This document shows positions 24,639 to 33,717 of a DNA stretch of 64,000 nucleotides, piece after piece (positions within the stretch are counted from its first letter, which is position 1; the number at the start of each line of letters is the position of its first letter). The stretch spans positions 434,001 through 498,000 of the forward strand of contig JACOEK010000003.1 of NCBI GenBank assembly GCA_024998595.1, read 5' to 3'. A model generated the notes under the pieces. It had not been told where the DNA came from. It did no database searches and worked only from the letters and a program-made list of their open reading frames with translations. This stretch comes from Nitrospira sp. GTDB lineage: Bacteria; Nitrospirota; Nitrospiria; Nitrospirales; Nitrospiraceae. Position numbers and translations under genes: made by a program.

Positions 24639-25412
24639 TCAGACCTCGCGACGTTGCAGGTACAGTGAACCGGCGACACACATCATGGAGACCACCAGCA
24701 GCAAGGCGGACAGCGCATTGATTTCAGGAGTCACGCCGGATTTGATCATCGAATAGACTTTCAGCGGTAAGGTCGTGGCACCGGGACCTGCGGTGAAGAA
24801 GGTCACGAGAAAATCATCGAGCGAGACCGTGAAGGCGACCAGGACCGCTCCCCAGATGGCCGGCCGCAATAACGGCAGGGACACATACCGGAACACCTGC
24901 CAGGAATCCGCGCCGAGATCGGCCGCCGCTTCGCGCAACAACGGGTCGAGTTTGCGCAGGCGCGTGCGGATCATGATCGTCACCAACGGGATATTGAAGA
25001 CAATGTGCCCGAGGATGACCGTGGTGAGGCCGAGCGGCATTTTGAACATCACAAACAACAACATCAGCGCCACACCCATCATCACTTCGGGAATGACGAG
25101 CGGCAGCACGAGACTGCCTTCGAGGAGCTGTTGCCGCCGGTGCGACATCTGCTCCATGCCGAGAGCAATCAGACCGCCGAGGCCGGTGGCGCCTATCGTC
25201 GAGACGAGGGCGATGAACAGACTATTCGCGGTCGCGGCGAGCAAGGCCTCGTCATGGACGAGCGCCGCATACCATTTCAGAGTCGCCCCTCGCCAGGCCA
25301 TTGAGAGATGAGCGGCGTTAAAGGAATACAGCACCAGCACGACAATCGGCCCGTACAGAAACAACATCGACAGGAGACTGACGGCCTTGAGGCCGACCGA
25401 TCGCTGCTTCAC
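24639..25412 (-). CDS. potC: Polyamine ABC transporter permease
   Basis: 257 residues, six membrane helices and the permease signature (EAAADLGADSWQVF). Forms the second membrane subunit with the product of 25409. Overlaps the upstream permease gene by four bases (ATGA), and the binding-protein gene begins right after its stop. Confidence 0.92.
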   Translation of the reverse strand: MKQRSVGLKAVSLLSMLFLYGPIVVLVLYSFNAAHLSMAWRGATLKWYAALVHDEALLAATANSLFIALVSTIGATGLGGLIALGMEQMSHRRQQLLEGSLVLPLVIPEVMMGVALMLLFVMFKMPLGLTTVILGHIVFNIPLVTIMIRTRLRKLDPLLREAAADLGADSWQVFRYVSLPLLRPAIWGAVLVAFTVSLDDFLVTFFTAGPGATTLPLKVYSMIKSGVTPEINALSALLLVVSMMCVAGSLYLQRREV

Positions 25413-26305
25413 CGCCCCTCCAATGGACCGTCAGCGGAACTTGCCTGACGGTAATAGACAAACACCGCCGCCATCACGATCGCCATCAACACAAAGGAGA
25501 CGGCTGAGCCCAACGGCCAATCGCGAACCACCAGATATTCGTGTTGGATCAAATTGCCGATCATCATGCTGCGCGCACCGCCCAAGAGATCGGGCGTAAT
25601 GAAGGAGCCGATGGACGGAATGAACACCAGGATGCAGCCGCCCACGATGCCCGGCATGGTGAGAGGGACCACCACGCGCGTGAACACCGCCCAGCGGGAC
25701 GCGTAGAGATCCCAGGCCGCTTCGACCAGGACCGGGTCCAGCCGTTCCACCGCCACATACAGCGGCAGCACCATGAACGGAAGGTACCCATACACCAAGC
25801 CGATCACCACCGCCGTCGGGGTGTAGAGCAATTCCAGCGGCTCCGCGATCAACCCGAGGGCGAGCAGCAGATTGTTGGCCAGACCGTCATGCCGCAGCAT
25901 GATCATCCAGGCGTAAGTCCGCACGAGAAAATTGGTCCAGAACGGCAGCATGACCAGGAGGAGCAACACCGGTTGCCAGCGCGCCGGACTGCGCGCAATC
26001 ACATAGGCGAGCGGGAAACCCAGCACAAAACAGATGGCGGTAGTGAGGGTCGCGTACCACAACGACTGGCCGAGGATTTTGCCGTAGAGCGGGTGCAGCA
26101 GATCGAGATAGTTCGCCCAGGTGAATTCCCACACGATGCCGCCATAGGTTCCGCGTGAGGCAAAGCTGATGGCAAACACCAGGAGGAGCGGAACGAGAAA
26201 GAACAGGGCCATCCAGAGCAAGCCGGGGGCGGCCAACCAGCAGGAACGGCAGGAGGCTCTCACAGAGGGAGATGAGCGGGAGACATCGTCAGACGGCATG
26301 GTCAC
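25409..26305 (-). CDS. potB: Polyamine ABC transporter permease
   Basis: 298 residues, six membrane helices with the EAA signature (EAAWDLYASRWAVF). Overlaps the ATPase gene by four bases (ATGA at 26302-26305). Operon order potA-potB-potC-potD on the minus strand. N-terminal serine/arginine-rich tail precedes the first helix. Confidence 0.92.
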   Translation of the reverse strand: MTMPSDDVSRSSPSVRASCRSCWLAAPGLLWMALFFLVPLLLVFAISFASRGTYGGIVWEFTWANYLDLLHPLYGKILGQSLWYATLTTAICFVLGFPLAYVIARSPARWQPVLLLLVMLPFWTNFLVRTYAWMIMLRHDGLANNLLLALGLIAEPLELLYTPTAVVIGLVYGYLPFMVLPLYVAVERLDPVLVEAAWDLYASRWAVFTRVVVPLTMPGIVGGCILVFIPSIGSFITPDLLGGARSMMIGNLIQHEYLVVRDWPLGSAVSFVLMAIVMAAVFVYYRQASSADGPLEGR

Positions 26306-27465
26306 TCGAAAAACACCCGTCCGTCAGCTAAGGCCCACTGAAGAAACACCGGATCACCCGATGCAAAGGAGGGTTGCATGGCGCCGGTGGCCCTGGCTTC
26401 CCAGAGATGTTCCCGGCCCACTCGAATGAGATACTTCGTCTCGCTGCCGGCAAAGAGCACCTTCTCGATCACACCGGGCAGCACCGGATCCTGGACGGAG
26501 GGTCGTTCGCTTGACATCCGGAGTTGTTCCGGCCGGAGCGACCACGTAGCGGGACGGCCGGGTACCTCTCCGGGACCGGTTCGCACCGGAAAGCCAGGCA
26601 ACCGATCATCGGCCGGATGAAACAGCTGAGCTTCCCTTACCACCTCACCCAATCGCCCCGGCAATTCATTCGACACGCCGAGGAATCGCGACACAAACAG
26701 GGTACGCGGGTTCTCATACACCTCGCGAGGAGTGCCCACCTGCCACATCCGACCCTGGTGCATCACGGCGATACGGTCGGACATCATCATCGCCTCCTCC
26801 TGATGATGCGTGACACAGACACAGGTCAGCCCTGCCTGTTCCTGAATCGATTTCAACTCGACCTGCATCGCTTGCCGCAGTTGTTGGTCGAGGGCTGCCA
26901 GCGGCTCATCGAGCAGGACCACGGCGGGTTTGTTGACCAATGCCCGGGCCAGGGCCACACGCTGCTGCTCGCCGCCGGACAATTGCGCAGGTTTCCGCGC
27001 TTCCTTGCCGATCAGCTTGACCATCGACAAGGCTTGTTGAACCTGTTGATCGATGAGCGCGCCAGGAACCCGCCGCATGCGCAGGCCGAAGGCTACATTT
27101 TCAGACACTGTCAGATGGGGAAAGAGCGCGTAGGATTGAAACACCAGGTTGACGGGACGGCGATTGGGCGGCACGCCGAGCATCGACCGGCCGTCGATCA
27201 GCACATCCCCTTCATCCGGATCTTCGAAGCCGGCCACCATCCGCAAGACCGACGTTTTTCCGGCGCCGCTCGGCCCGAGAATGGAGAAAAACTCGCCCCG
27301 TTGCACCTGAAAACTGACATGATCGACGGCCGCGACCGACCCATGGCGCCGCACGATGGCGCGAATGTCGATCGTCGGGGAGGTCGACGGAAGGGATTGA
27401 CCGGAGGCGATGACAGGAGAGGTGGAAAAGGTGGCCATCGAGGGGCTGGGGTCAGACCGCCGCAT
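26302..27465 (-). CDS. potA: Polyamine ABC transporter ATPase
   Basis: 387 residues. Walker A GPSGAGKTS, signature LSGGEQQR, Walker B LLDEPLAALD, His-loop VTHHQEEA. A C-terminal TOBE-like regulatory domain follows (LRPEQLRMS). Energises potBC. First gene of the operon. Start ATG is uncertain, because ATGs at 27465 and 27438 are both without a clear ribosome binding site. Confidence 0.92.
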   Translation of the reverse strand: MRRSDPSPSMATFSTSPVIASGQSLPSTSPTIDIRAIVRRHGSVAAVDHVSFQVQRGEFFSILGPSGAGKTSVLRMVAGFEDPDEGDVLIDGRSMLGVPPNRRPVNLVFQSYALFPHLTVSENVAFGLRMRRVPGALIDQQVQQALSMVKLIGKEARKPAQLSGGEQQRVALARALVNKPAVVLLDEPLAALDQQLRQAMQVELKSIQEQAGLTCVCVTHHQEEAMMMSDRIAVMHQGRMWQVGTPREVYENPRTLFVSRFLGVSNELPGRLGEVVREAQLFHPADDRLPGFPVRTGPGEVPGRPATWSLRPEQLRMSSERPSVQDPVLPGVIEKVLFAGSETKYLIRVGREHLWEARATGAMQPSFASGDPVFLQWALADGRVFFE

Positions 27466-27478
27466 CGACGGTCACGGC

Positions 27479-27757
27479 TCAATGCTCTAAATCGACTTTG
27501 GAACTGACGTCGCGGAGATGCTTCCGCACGCGCACGCGATGTTCATGTTTCCGCAACAGTTCACGGCGGATCACATCGCGATCTTCCGCCACGATTCGCA
27601 CCAGCCGGTCGTTATCCTCGGCGTGATTCCGCACCAGCTCGGACAAGCGCTGCACTTGTCGCTCCAATCGTTCCAGCCGCCAGACCATTTCCATCATCGG
27701 ATTGGCAGGCTCGATGGCTGGCTTCACGACTGCCGGACGGCCATTCTGCTTCTTCAT
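27479..27757 (-). CDS. Small coiled-coil protein
   Basis: 92 residues. A strong amphipathic heptad region (MVWRLERLERQVQRLSELV, then a basic part RRELLRKHEHRVRVRKHL) suggests a coiled-coil dimer with a basic C-terminal half. No known family. It ends 13 bases before the start codon of potA and may be the first gene of that unit. Confidence 0.5.
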   Translation of the reverse strand: MKKQNGRPAVVKPAIEPANPMMEMVWRLERLERQVQRLSELVRNHAEDNDRLVRIVAEDRDVIRRELLRKHEHRVRVRKHLRDVSSKVDLEH

Positions 27758-27891
27758 GTCCGCTCCTTCTCTTCGGCCCGACGCGGCGTCGGGAACGCAC
27801 GTTGAATCGTAGTATCATCCGAGTCGGAAGTTAAGTCAATCATTCTGCATCCTTTCTATTCATCCCTCGTCCTGCTACAATCGGCCCGTCT

Positions 27892-29130
27892 ATGGCTAAG
27901 ATCTTCACGATGGTGCTGGCCGGCGGAAAAGGCGAACGCCTGCATCCCCTCACCGACCAGCGCGCAAAACCCGCGGTCCCCTTCGGCGGAAAATACCGCA
28001 TCATCGATTTCACGCTCAGCAACTGCCTGAACTCCGGTCTCCGGCAGATGGCCGTGCTGATCCAGTACAAATCCCATTCTCTCGACCGTCATATCCGGAC
28101 GGGATGGAACATTCTCAACCCCGAGCTCGGCGAATACATCGTGTCGGTCCCGCCCCAGCAGCGCATCAGCGAAGAATGGTATCGCGGCACCGCCGATGCG
28201 GTCTTTCAGAACCTCTTCCTGCTGGATAACGATCAGCCCGAGTTCCTGCTCGTGCTGGCCGGCGATCACATCTACAAGATGAACTACGCCGACATGTACA
28301 ACCTGATGATCGAGAAACAGGCGGATGCGATCGTCGGCGCGATTGAAACTCCGCTGGCGGAGGCCAACCGCTTCGGCGTGATCGCGGTGGATGAAGACCG
28401 GCGCATTTTGAGCTTCGACGAAAAACCTGAAAAGCCGATGCATATTCCGGGCGATCCGACCCAGGCCTTCGTCTCCATGGGCATCTATCTGTTCCGCACG
28501 GATGTCGTCCGCGAGCAGCTGATTCGCGATGCCAAGGAAGGCACCAAACACGATTTCGGCAAGAACATCATCCCGCGCATGATCAAGGAATGCCGGGTGT
28601 ACGCCTTCAAGTTTCAGGACGAGAACAAGAAAGCCGTGAACTATTGGCGGGACATCGGCACGCTCGACGCCTATTGGGAAGCCAATATGGATCTGGTGTC
28701 GGTCGATCCGCAGTTCAACCTCTACGACCAACATTGGCCCATCCGCACCTACCAGGGGCAATTTCCGCCGGCCAAGTTTGTCTTCGCGCAGGATTTCCAG
28801 GGTGGACGTATGGGGGTTGCCTTGGATTCGATCGTTTGCGGCGGCTGCATCATTTCCGGCGGGCGCGTGCAGAACTCGGTGCTGTCTCCGCACGTGCGCG
28901 TCCATGATCATGCCGACGTGCGTGAATCGGTCGTCATGGAAAACGTGGTCATCGGCGAACATGCCCGCATCCGGCGCGCGATCATCGACAAAGATGTCGT
29001 CATCCCGCCGAAAACCGTGATCGGCTTCGACCCGGTTGCGGATCGTCAACGATTCAAAGTCACCGATTCCGGATTGGTGGTCATCTCAAAGGGAATGAAA
29101 TTGCATGCCGCCGTCGATCCATCCGGTTGA
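27892..29130 (+). CDS. glgC: Glucose-1-phosphate adenylyltransferase
   Basis: 412 residues. Nucleotidyltransferase motif LAGGKGERLHPLT, substrate loop KPAVPFGGKYRIIDF, catalytic Lys/Asp region around DMYNLMIEKQ, and a C-terminal left-handed beta-helix (hexapeptide-like VVMENVVIGEHARI). It makes ADP-glucose for glycogen. The last bases overlap the start of the helicase-C half gene by 26 bases, so this gene and the two helicase genes are likely cotranscribed. Confidence 0.95.
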   Translation: MAKIFTMVLAGGKGERLHPLTDQRAKPAVPFGGKYRIIDFTLSNCLNSGLRQMAVLIQYKSHSLDRHIRTGWNILNPELGEYIVSVPPQQRISEEWYRGTADAVFQNLFLLDNDQPEFLLVLAGDHIYKMNYADMYNLMIEKQADAIVGAIETPLAEANRFGVIAVDEDRRILSFDEKPEKPMHIPGDPTQAFVSMGIYLFRTDVVREQLIRDAKEGTKHDFGKNIIPRMIKECRVYAFKFQDENKKAVNYWRDIGTLDAYWEANMDLVSVDPQFNLYDQHWPIRTYQGQFPPAKFVFAQDFQGGRMGVALDSIVCGGCIISGGRVQNSVLSPHVRVHDHADVRESVVMENVVIGEHARIRRAIIDKDVVIPPKTVIGFDPVADRQRFKVTDSGLVVISKGMKLHAAVDPSG

Positions 29131-30967
29131 TCTCGTCGCGACCCTCCGCCAACGAAACCTCACCCCTGCGATCATTTTTCTCACCTCGAGACGGGCCTGC
29201 GACGAAGCGATGCAATCCTTCGAACGCAGTCAGGTCACGCTGCCGAAAGCGCAGCAAGAACAGATCGCCCGTGTGCTCTCGCAGGTCACGGAACAATTTC
29301 CCAGCATCGCAGAACACCCGCTGATTGAGACGGTCCAACGCATCGGCGTGGCGGCGCATCATGCCGGACATCTGCCGTCGTGGAAAATCGCCGTGGAAGA
29401 ATTGATGCGCACGGGGTCGCTGGACGCCGTCTTCGCGACGACGACGCTGGCAGCCGGGGTAGACTTTCCCGCCCGCACGGTGGTGGTCACACAATCCAGC
29501 ATCCGCAAGGCGCGCGATTTTACCGATCTCACCGCGAGCGAAATTCAACAATTGGCCGGCCGCGCCGGCCGCCGCGGGAAGGATCTCGTCGGGTTCGCCG
29601 TCATCACCCCGTCGCCGTATATTGATCTCACGGTCTTGACCAAGGGGCTCACGGGGCAGCCGGAGGCCATCCACAGCCAATTCGTGATCAGTTATCCGAT
29701 GGTGTTAAACCTACTCAAGGCGCACCCGCGCGAGCAGATTCAATCCATCCTGGCCAAAAGCTTCGCCCAGTTTCAGTTGAACCAGCGCACGGCAGTGCTC
29801 GAAACCAAACTCGACGGCTTGCGCGCCGAGATGGAGCCCTTCGGCCCCCGCGTCTGCTCCGATTGGATTACCCAGTGGCAAGTGTTCGAACAGGCGCGCA
29901 AACGAAAAAAACCCCGCAGCCCCTTTGCCCGGCAGGAATCCCCGGATGTCGCAGCTCGCCTGCACTTCCTCACGCCGGGACGCGTCGTCGGTCTGACCCG
30001 CGGACGCGGGATCATCCTGCGCCAATATCGCAGCAAAGGCCAACATGCCCCTATGGTCACCCTGCTGCGGGAAGGCGGCTCGCTGAACGAGTGCCCGGCG
30101 TCCATCGTGACGCAGGTCTTCGACCGCACGTTCGATTGCGAGGAAACTTCGGCCTATCCCTGGTGCACGCCGCAGACGCTGGACCAACTGACGCATCAGC
30201 TGACAGACCTCCCGCCGAGGCTTCCGGTCCTTCCGATTCTGACGCATCAGCACGAAGAAGTCCCGATCGACAGTTCCATCATTCAAACGCTGGGTGACTT
30301 CGCCTGCCCGACCTGCCCTTCGCGTCAGGCTTGTCAGCGCGATTTTCCGCGCGCCTCGCGGGTGCGCCAGGAAATCCAGCGCCATATCAAATCGATTCAA
30401 GCGCTCCAAACGAGCTTGTGGCACCGATTCCAGGAACGGATCGACGTCCTGGAACGATTCGGCTATCTCAACGCCAACGCGCAACTCACCGCAGACGGCG
30501 AATGGGCGCGGCTGATTCGCATCGATCATTCCCTCCTCATCACCGAATTGATCAGGGCTGAAGCCTTCGGCGCCATCGATCCTCCGCTCCTCGCGGCCAT
30601 CATGGCGAGCATCGCCCATGACGACGATCGCCCCGGCTCCTTTCCGCGTGGAAGCACCGGCCTCGTCACACTGCTGTTTCAGGTACGCAAACTGGCGGAG
30701 AGCCTGGCGCCCCACGAAGCGCCGCCGATGTTGCGGGCCGACGTGGCCGCGCTCACCGAACGCTGGGTTGCGGACCAGACGCTCACCTGGATCGGACTGG
30801 CCCGGCTGACCACGATGGCGGAAGGCGACATGTTCCGTCTGTTTGCGCGCACCATCGAGTTTTTGTCTCAATTGAAGACCCTGAAATCCACCCACCCTTC
30901 GCTGGCGGAATCAGCCGATCACGCCATCGCGGCGATGCGCCGGGGGGTATTGGAGGAATTGCCGTGA
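29105..30967 (+). CDS. Ski2-like helicase, RecA2 + DSHCT half
   Basis: 620 residues. Carries helicase motifs that belong to the second RecA domain: AHHAGHLPSWK (motif Ia-like/IV region), TTTLAAGVDFPARTVV (V) and QLAGRAGRRG (VI), then a long helical C-terminal part typical of DSHCT/Ski2 proteins (a Cys-rich segment CPTCPSRQAC lies near residue 400). No Walker A or DExH motif, so it cannot bind ATP by itself. The complementary RecA1 half is in the next gene, which overlaps by four bases (GTGA at 30964-30967). Total length of the two, 975 residues, fits an intact Ski2-like helicase, but the halves are in reversed order. Start ATG at 29105 overlaps glgC. Confidence 0.85.
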   Translation: MPPSIHPVDLVATLRQRNLTPAIIFLTSRRACDEAMQSFERSQVTLPKAQQEQIARVLSQVTEQFPSIAEHPLIETVQRIGVAAHHAGHLPSWKIAVEELMRTGSLDAVFATTTLAAGVDFPARTVVVTQSSIRKARDFTDLTASEIQQLAGRAGRRGKDLVGFAVITPSPYIDLTVLTKGLTGQPEAIHSQFVISYPMVLNLLKAHPREQIQSILAKSFAQFQLNQRTAVLETKLDGLRAEMEPFGPRVCSDWITQWQVFEQARKRKKPRSPFARQESPDVAARLHFLTPGRVVGLTRGRGIILRQYRSKGQHAPMVTLLREGGSLNECPASIVTQVFDRTFDCEETSAYPWCTPQTLDQLTHQLTDLPPRLPVLPILTHQHEEVPIDSSIIQTLGDFACPTCPSRQACQRDFPRASRVRQEIQRHIKSIQALQTSLWHRFQERIDVLERFGYLNANAQLTADGEWARLIRIDHSLLITELIRAEAFGAIDPPLLAAIMASIAHDDDRPGSFPRGSTGLVTLLFQVRKLAESLAPHEAPPMLRADVAALTERWVADQTLTWIGLARLTTMAEGDMFRLFARTIEFLSQLKTLKSTHPSLAESADHAIAAMRRGVLEELP

Positions 30968-32031
30968 CCACTCACGAACTCGAAGAGCTGTTGATGCGCC
31001 AACCGGTTTCCCTGCTCCACCGGTTGGCGCGTGGACGCATCAGCCGGCATTTTCGCTCCGGGAAACGCAAGCTGGTCGATCTCCTCCTGCAGGCTTCCGC
31101 CGAAAATCGTCCGGGATTGGAATCGGACCTGCAGACTTTGATTGATCAACACATTCAACCGCCGAAACCGGCGCCGGTGGAAAAGACACGGCCCGTCCCG
31201 TCGCCCCCTCGAGAAGCCGTGCGCGCCACGTCGCGCCCGCACCGGACTGAAGAGCACGGACATCACGAGCCGCCGGTCTCGCTCCATGAATGGCTATCAG
31301 GGATCGGCGTGCCGCCGCCGCAACCGTTCGTTCCGGATGCCTGGCAGGTGGATGCGCTGGCGAAACTCGCGGAGACCGATGTAGTCGTCAGCGTGCCGAC
31401 GGGGAGTGGCAAGACCTATGTCGCGATCGAGGCGACCGCTCGCGCGATGCGCGAAAATCGGACCGTCATCTACACCTCACCGCTGAAGGCGCTCTCCAAC
31501 ACGAAATTTACCGAGTTCTCGCGCGTGTTCGGCCCCGGCCAGGTAGGGATCCTCACCGGCGACCGCCGCGAACATGCCCAGGCGCCACTCTTGATCATGA
31601 CCACGGAGATCTTGCGGAATCTGCTCTATGACGCGGCCGGAGGTGAGATCGATGTGCGGTTAGACACGCTGGGGTTGGTGATTATGGATGAATCCCAGTA
31701 CCTGGCCGACCCGGAGCGTGGAGTCGTATGGGAGGAGACCTTGATTTTCTGTCCGTCGCAGGCCCGTCTTTTACTCCTGTCCGCCTCCATCGGTAATCCT
31801 CAGGATATTGCGGACTGGCTGACCGCCATTCGTCCGACCCCTTGTTCCCTCATCCGCCATACCAAGCGGTCGGTTCCATTGCGAGCCGGCTACCTGCACC
31901 CGAATGAAAAGCTGACGCCGTTATTCCGGACTGCCGGTATCCCCTACGGTCAGCCCCATCTTCTCCACCCGGAAGCTAAGCGACTCTTCATGGAATACGA
32001 AGAAGAGACCGGTCCCTCCCGATCACGCTGA
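30964..32031 (+). CDS. Ski2-like helicase, RecA1 half (Walker A/DExH)
   Basis: 355 residues. Contains the N-terminal helicase motifs: VPTGSGKT (Walker A), TSPLKALSNTK (Ia), MDESQYL (motif II, DESQ) and LLSASIG (III). The sequence ends (EEETGPSRSR) just where a normal Ski2-like protein would continue into motif IV and beyond. GTG start coupled to the preceding helicase-C gene. N-terminal ~110 residues are helical and basic. The two proteins are expected to assemble into one ATPase-helicase. Alternative: two genes from an ancestral rearrangement that are no longer functional. Confidence 0.85.
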   Translation: MTTHELEELLMRQPVSLLHRLARGRISRHFRSGKRKLVDLLLQASAENRPGLESDLQTLIDQHIQPPKPAPVEKTRPVPSPPREAVRATSRPHRTEEHGHHEPPVSLHEWLSGIGVPPPQPFVPDAWQVDALAKLAETDVVVSVPTGSGKTYVAIEATARAMRENRTVIYTSPLKALSNTKFTEFSRVFGPGQVGILTGDRREHAQAPLLIMTTEILRNLLYDAAGGEIDVRLDTLGLVIMDESQYLADPERGVVWEETLIFCPSQARLLLLSASIGNPQDIADWLTAIRPTPCSLIRHTKRSVPLRAGYLHPNEKLTPLFRTAGIPYGQPHLLHPEAKRLFMEYEEETGPSRSR

Positions 32032-32173
32032 CAGGCCAAGCCGTGAACCCCTGGTCCCTGCTTGAGCGTGCAATCAGCTGATCGACGCGTACTGATGAAT
32101 GGTGGATCTTGTAGTGAGGCCTGAGCGGTGGACGCTCTCGAGATGCACGCCTCCAAGAAGCCCGCAGCGTTTA

Positions 32174-33205
32174 CTAGAACGTATACGTCAGGCCAACCGT
32201 GGGACCATGTCTCAGCGTTTGGAACTGCGTCAACGGCGCGGTGGCGGTCGACCCGTCTGAGCCGTACAGTTTCCACTGATCATTGACGAGCACGCGATTC
32301 CACCAGATGCGATACCCGCCCGTGAGGTAGAGCCGCTCCCAGATTTTCACCCGCAGGTTAAAATCCGAGTTGGTGCCGATCCCGAGACCGGTCATTCTAA
32401 AACTTGGATCTTGCGCAAGGTCGGTACGGAGGTGATGCACGTCCTCATTGTTTAAATAGGACAGCAGCATCGCCACCTTTGCTTCGACGCTGACGCGGGG
32501 ATCGATTTTATATTCCAGCTCTCCGCCGACGCGTCCCGAAAACCAGGTGGTGGTATTCGTAATGACTGCCTGATTGCGAAATCCGACTGTGCCGGCAGGA
32601 GAACAGCGGAATTCCGAACTGGGCGATGAGGCGGTCGTACATTCCGCTTGGGTCACCCCTGTGGCCACATGGCGCTCCCGCCAGTACTGTAAACCGGCAA
32701 ACACCCCCAGACTCCCCTTATTATCCTGGAAGGTGTGCGCCGTCACGCCCACATCACCATTGAGGTACCAGAGATTGTCCCCGCCGATGTCGCTGTAGGT
32801 TCGCGAAAAGCGGTGTTCTCCGCTCACGGTGGCTCCTTGAGACGCAGCTCCCTGCGCGCTGAGAAAATCGTCATCTGTGAGACGGCCTCCGCCGATGGCC
32901 CCGTACCCGAAGGCGCCTCGGAAAAATATCTTGTTCTTCAACTGCACCTTGCCCGTTATCTCGGTCACGTTCGTCCCGGTGTCTTTGTATTTCAGCTTGG
33001 AACTGGGATTCCCCAAGTTGGCGTCCAGGCCGGACGCATTGTGGCTCCAGATTGTTTCACCTTGGCTGAACCATTCGGAAATTTTGAGATCGACCTGCGC
33101 AATCGAGGAAGACGGCGCTCCGGGAACTTCGGCCCCGGCCGAATCCGGGCTGTACCACGCCAGGCATGCGCATATCGCGCAGAGCAGACATCGCAACGGC
33201 ATCAT
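32174..33205 (-). CDS. Outer-membrane beta-barrel protein
   Basis: 343 residues. A signal peptide (CLLCAICACLAWYSPDSAGA) is followed by amphipathic beta strands alternating with glycine/asparagine loops, and the C-terminus ends in GPTVGLTYTF with a terminal Phe, as in barrels folded by BamA. A family with porin-like or omptin-like size; I cannot assign function. It is transcribed alone, opposite to the helicase genes. Confidence 0.7.
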   Translation of the reverse strand: MMPLRCLLCAICACLAWYSPDSAGAEVPGAPSSSIAQVDLKISEWFSQGETIWSHNASGLDANLGNPSSKLKYKDTGTNVTEITGKVQLKNKIFFRGAFGYGAIGGGRLTDDDFLSAQGAASQGATVSGEHRFSRTYSDIGGDNLWYLNGDVGVTAHTFQDNKGSLGVFAGLQYWRERHVATGVTQAECTTASSPSSEFRCSPAGTVGFRNQAVITNTTTWFSGRVGGELEYKIDPRVSVEAKVAMLLSYLNNEDVHHLRTDLAQDPSFRMTGLGIGTNSDFNLRVKIWERLYLTGGYRIWWNRVLVNDQWKLYGSDGSTATAPLTQFQTLRHGPTVGLTYTF

Positions 33206-33644
33206 AGGTGAGCCACTCCCTTACCATCCGGGCCAAAGACGTGTCCGCATGACCGCGAGACTACGTATCCCGGCCGGAACAGCGCGCCCACTGATACCCT
33301 ACCTGTCGGGCATGGTCAACAACTTTCTCGGCCCCGGCCGGATCTATCACCTGCCGTTGCGAGGAGTTCGTTCGAGGACAACCGAAAGGATTCGTCTTAC
33401 GCAGACAGGCCTTCCGATTTTGTACGCAGAAGTGCCTCGACCCTACAGGCGGAAAAAATTTCCTAGAGCATTTCTACGAGAGACAGTTCCACGCAAGGTA
33501 CGTGCAGAGAGTGAAATTTTTGCTTGCCTATTCGCGTTTGATCCGTTAGGTTCGGCTCTGAAAGATATCCTGACGGGATTCTCACCGAACTCCGCTGAGC
33601 GATTCCCGACAATCAATTAAGAAGAACGCCGAAGCAATCTGTTG
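33206..33644. other. Long upstream region of the sigma-54 gene
   Basis: About 440 bases between the divergent barrel gene and the promoter at 33645. No protein gene is evident; a long ORF from 32877 is antisense to the barrel gene. The region is AT-richer in part (33450-33530) and is where an enhancer-binding protein of the sigma-54 promoter would be expected; I cannot define its site. Confidence 0.4.
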
Positions 33645-33660
33645 TGGCACGCCTGTTGCT
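33645..33660 (+). promoter_or_regulatory. Sigma-54 promoter of the proline-rich secreted protein
   Basis: TGGCACG (33645-33651), four bases, TTGCT (33656-33660): this is the full -24/-12 consensus. Transcription should begin near 33671, giving a leader of about 47 bases that contains an AAGGGAGT ribosome binding site 12 bases before the ATG at 33718. It is the only exact consensus of this type that I found in the window. Confidence 0.8.
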
Positions 33661-33717
33661 CACCGACAATTGTTTCCATTTTTCAATTCAGGAAGATCAC
33701 CTAAGGGAGTACAGACT

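Noticed and set aside
26524-27507. Plus-strand ORF opposite potA
   Set aside because: PotA has Walker A, signature and Walker B; this frame has none.
27856-29049. Minus-strand ORF of 397 codons over glgC
   Set aside because: The plus-strand GlgC has full catalytic motifs; the antisense frame has no motif or start signal.
29711-30895. Minus-strand ORF of 394 codons over the helicase half
   Set aside because: The plus-strand product carries helicase motifs V and VI and an overlap with its partner gene; the opposite frame is a shadow.
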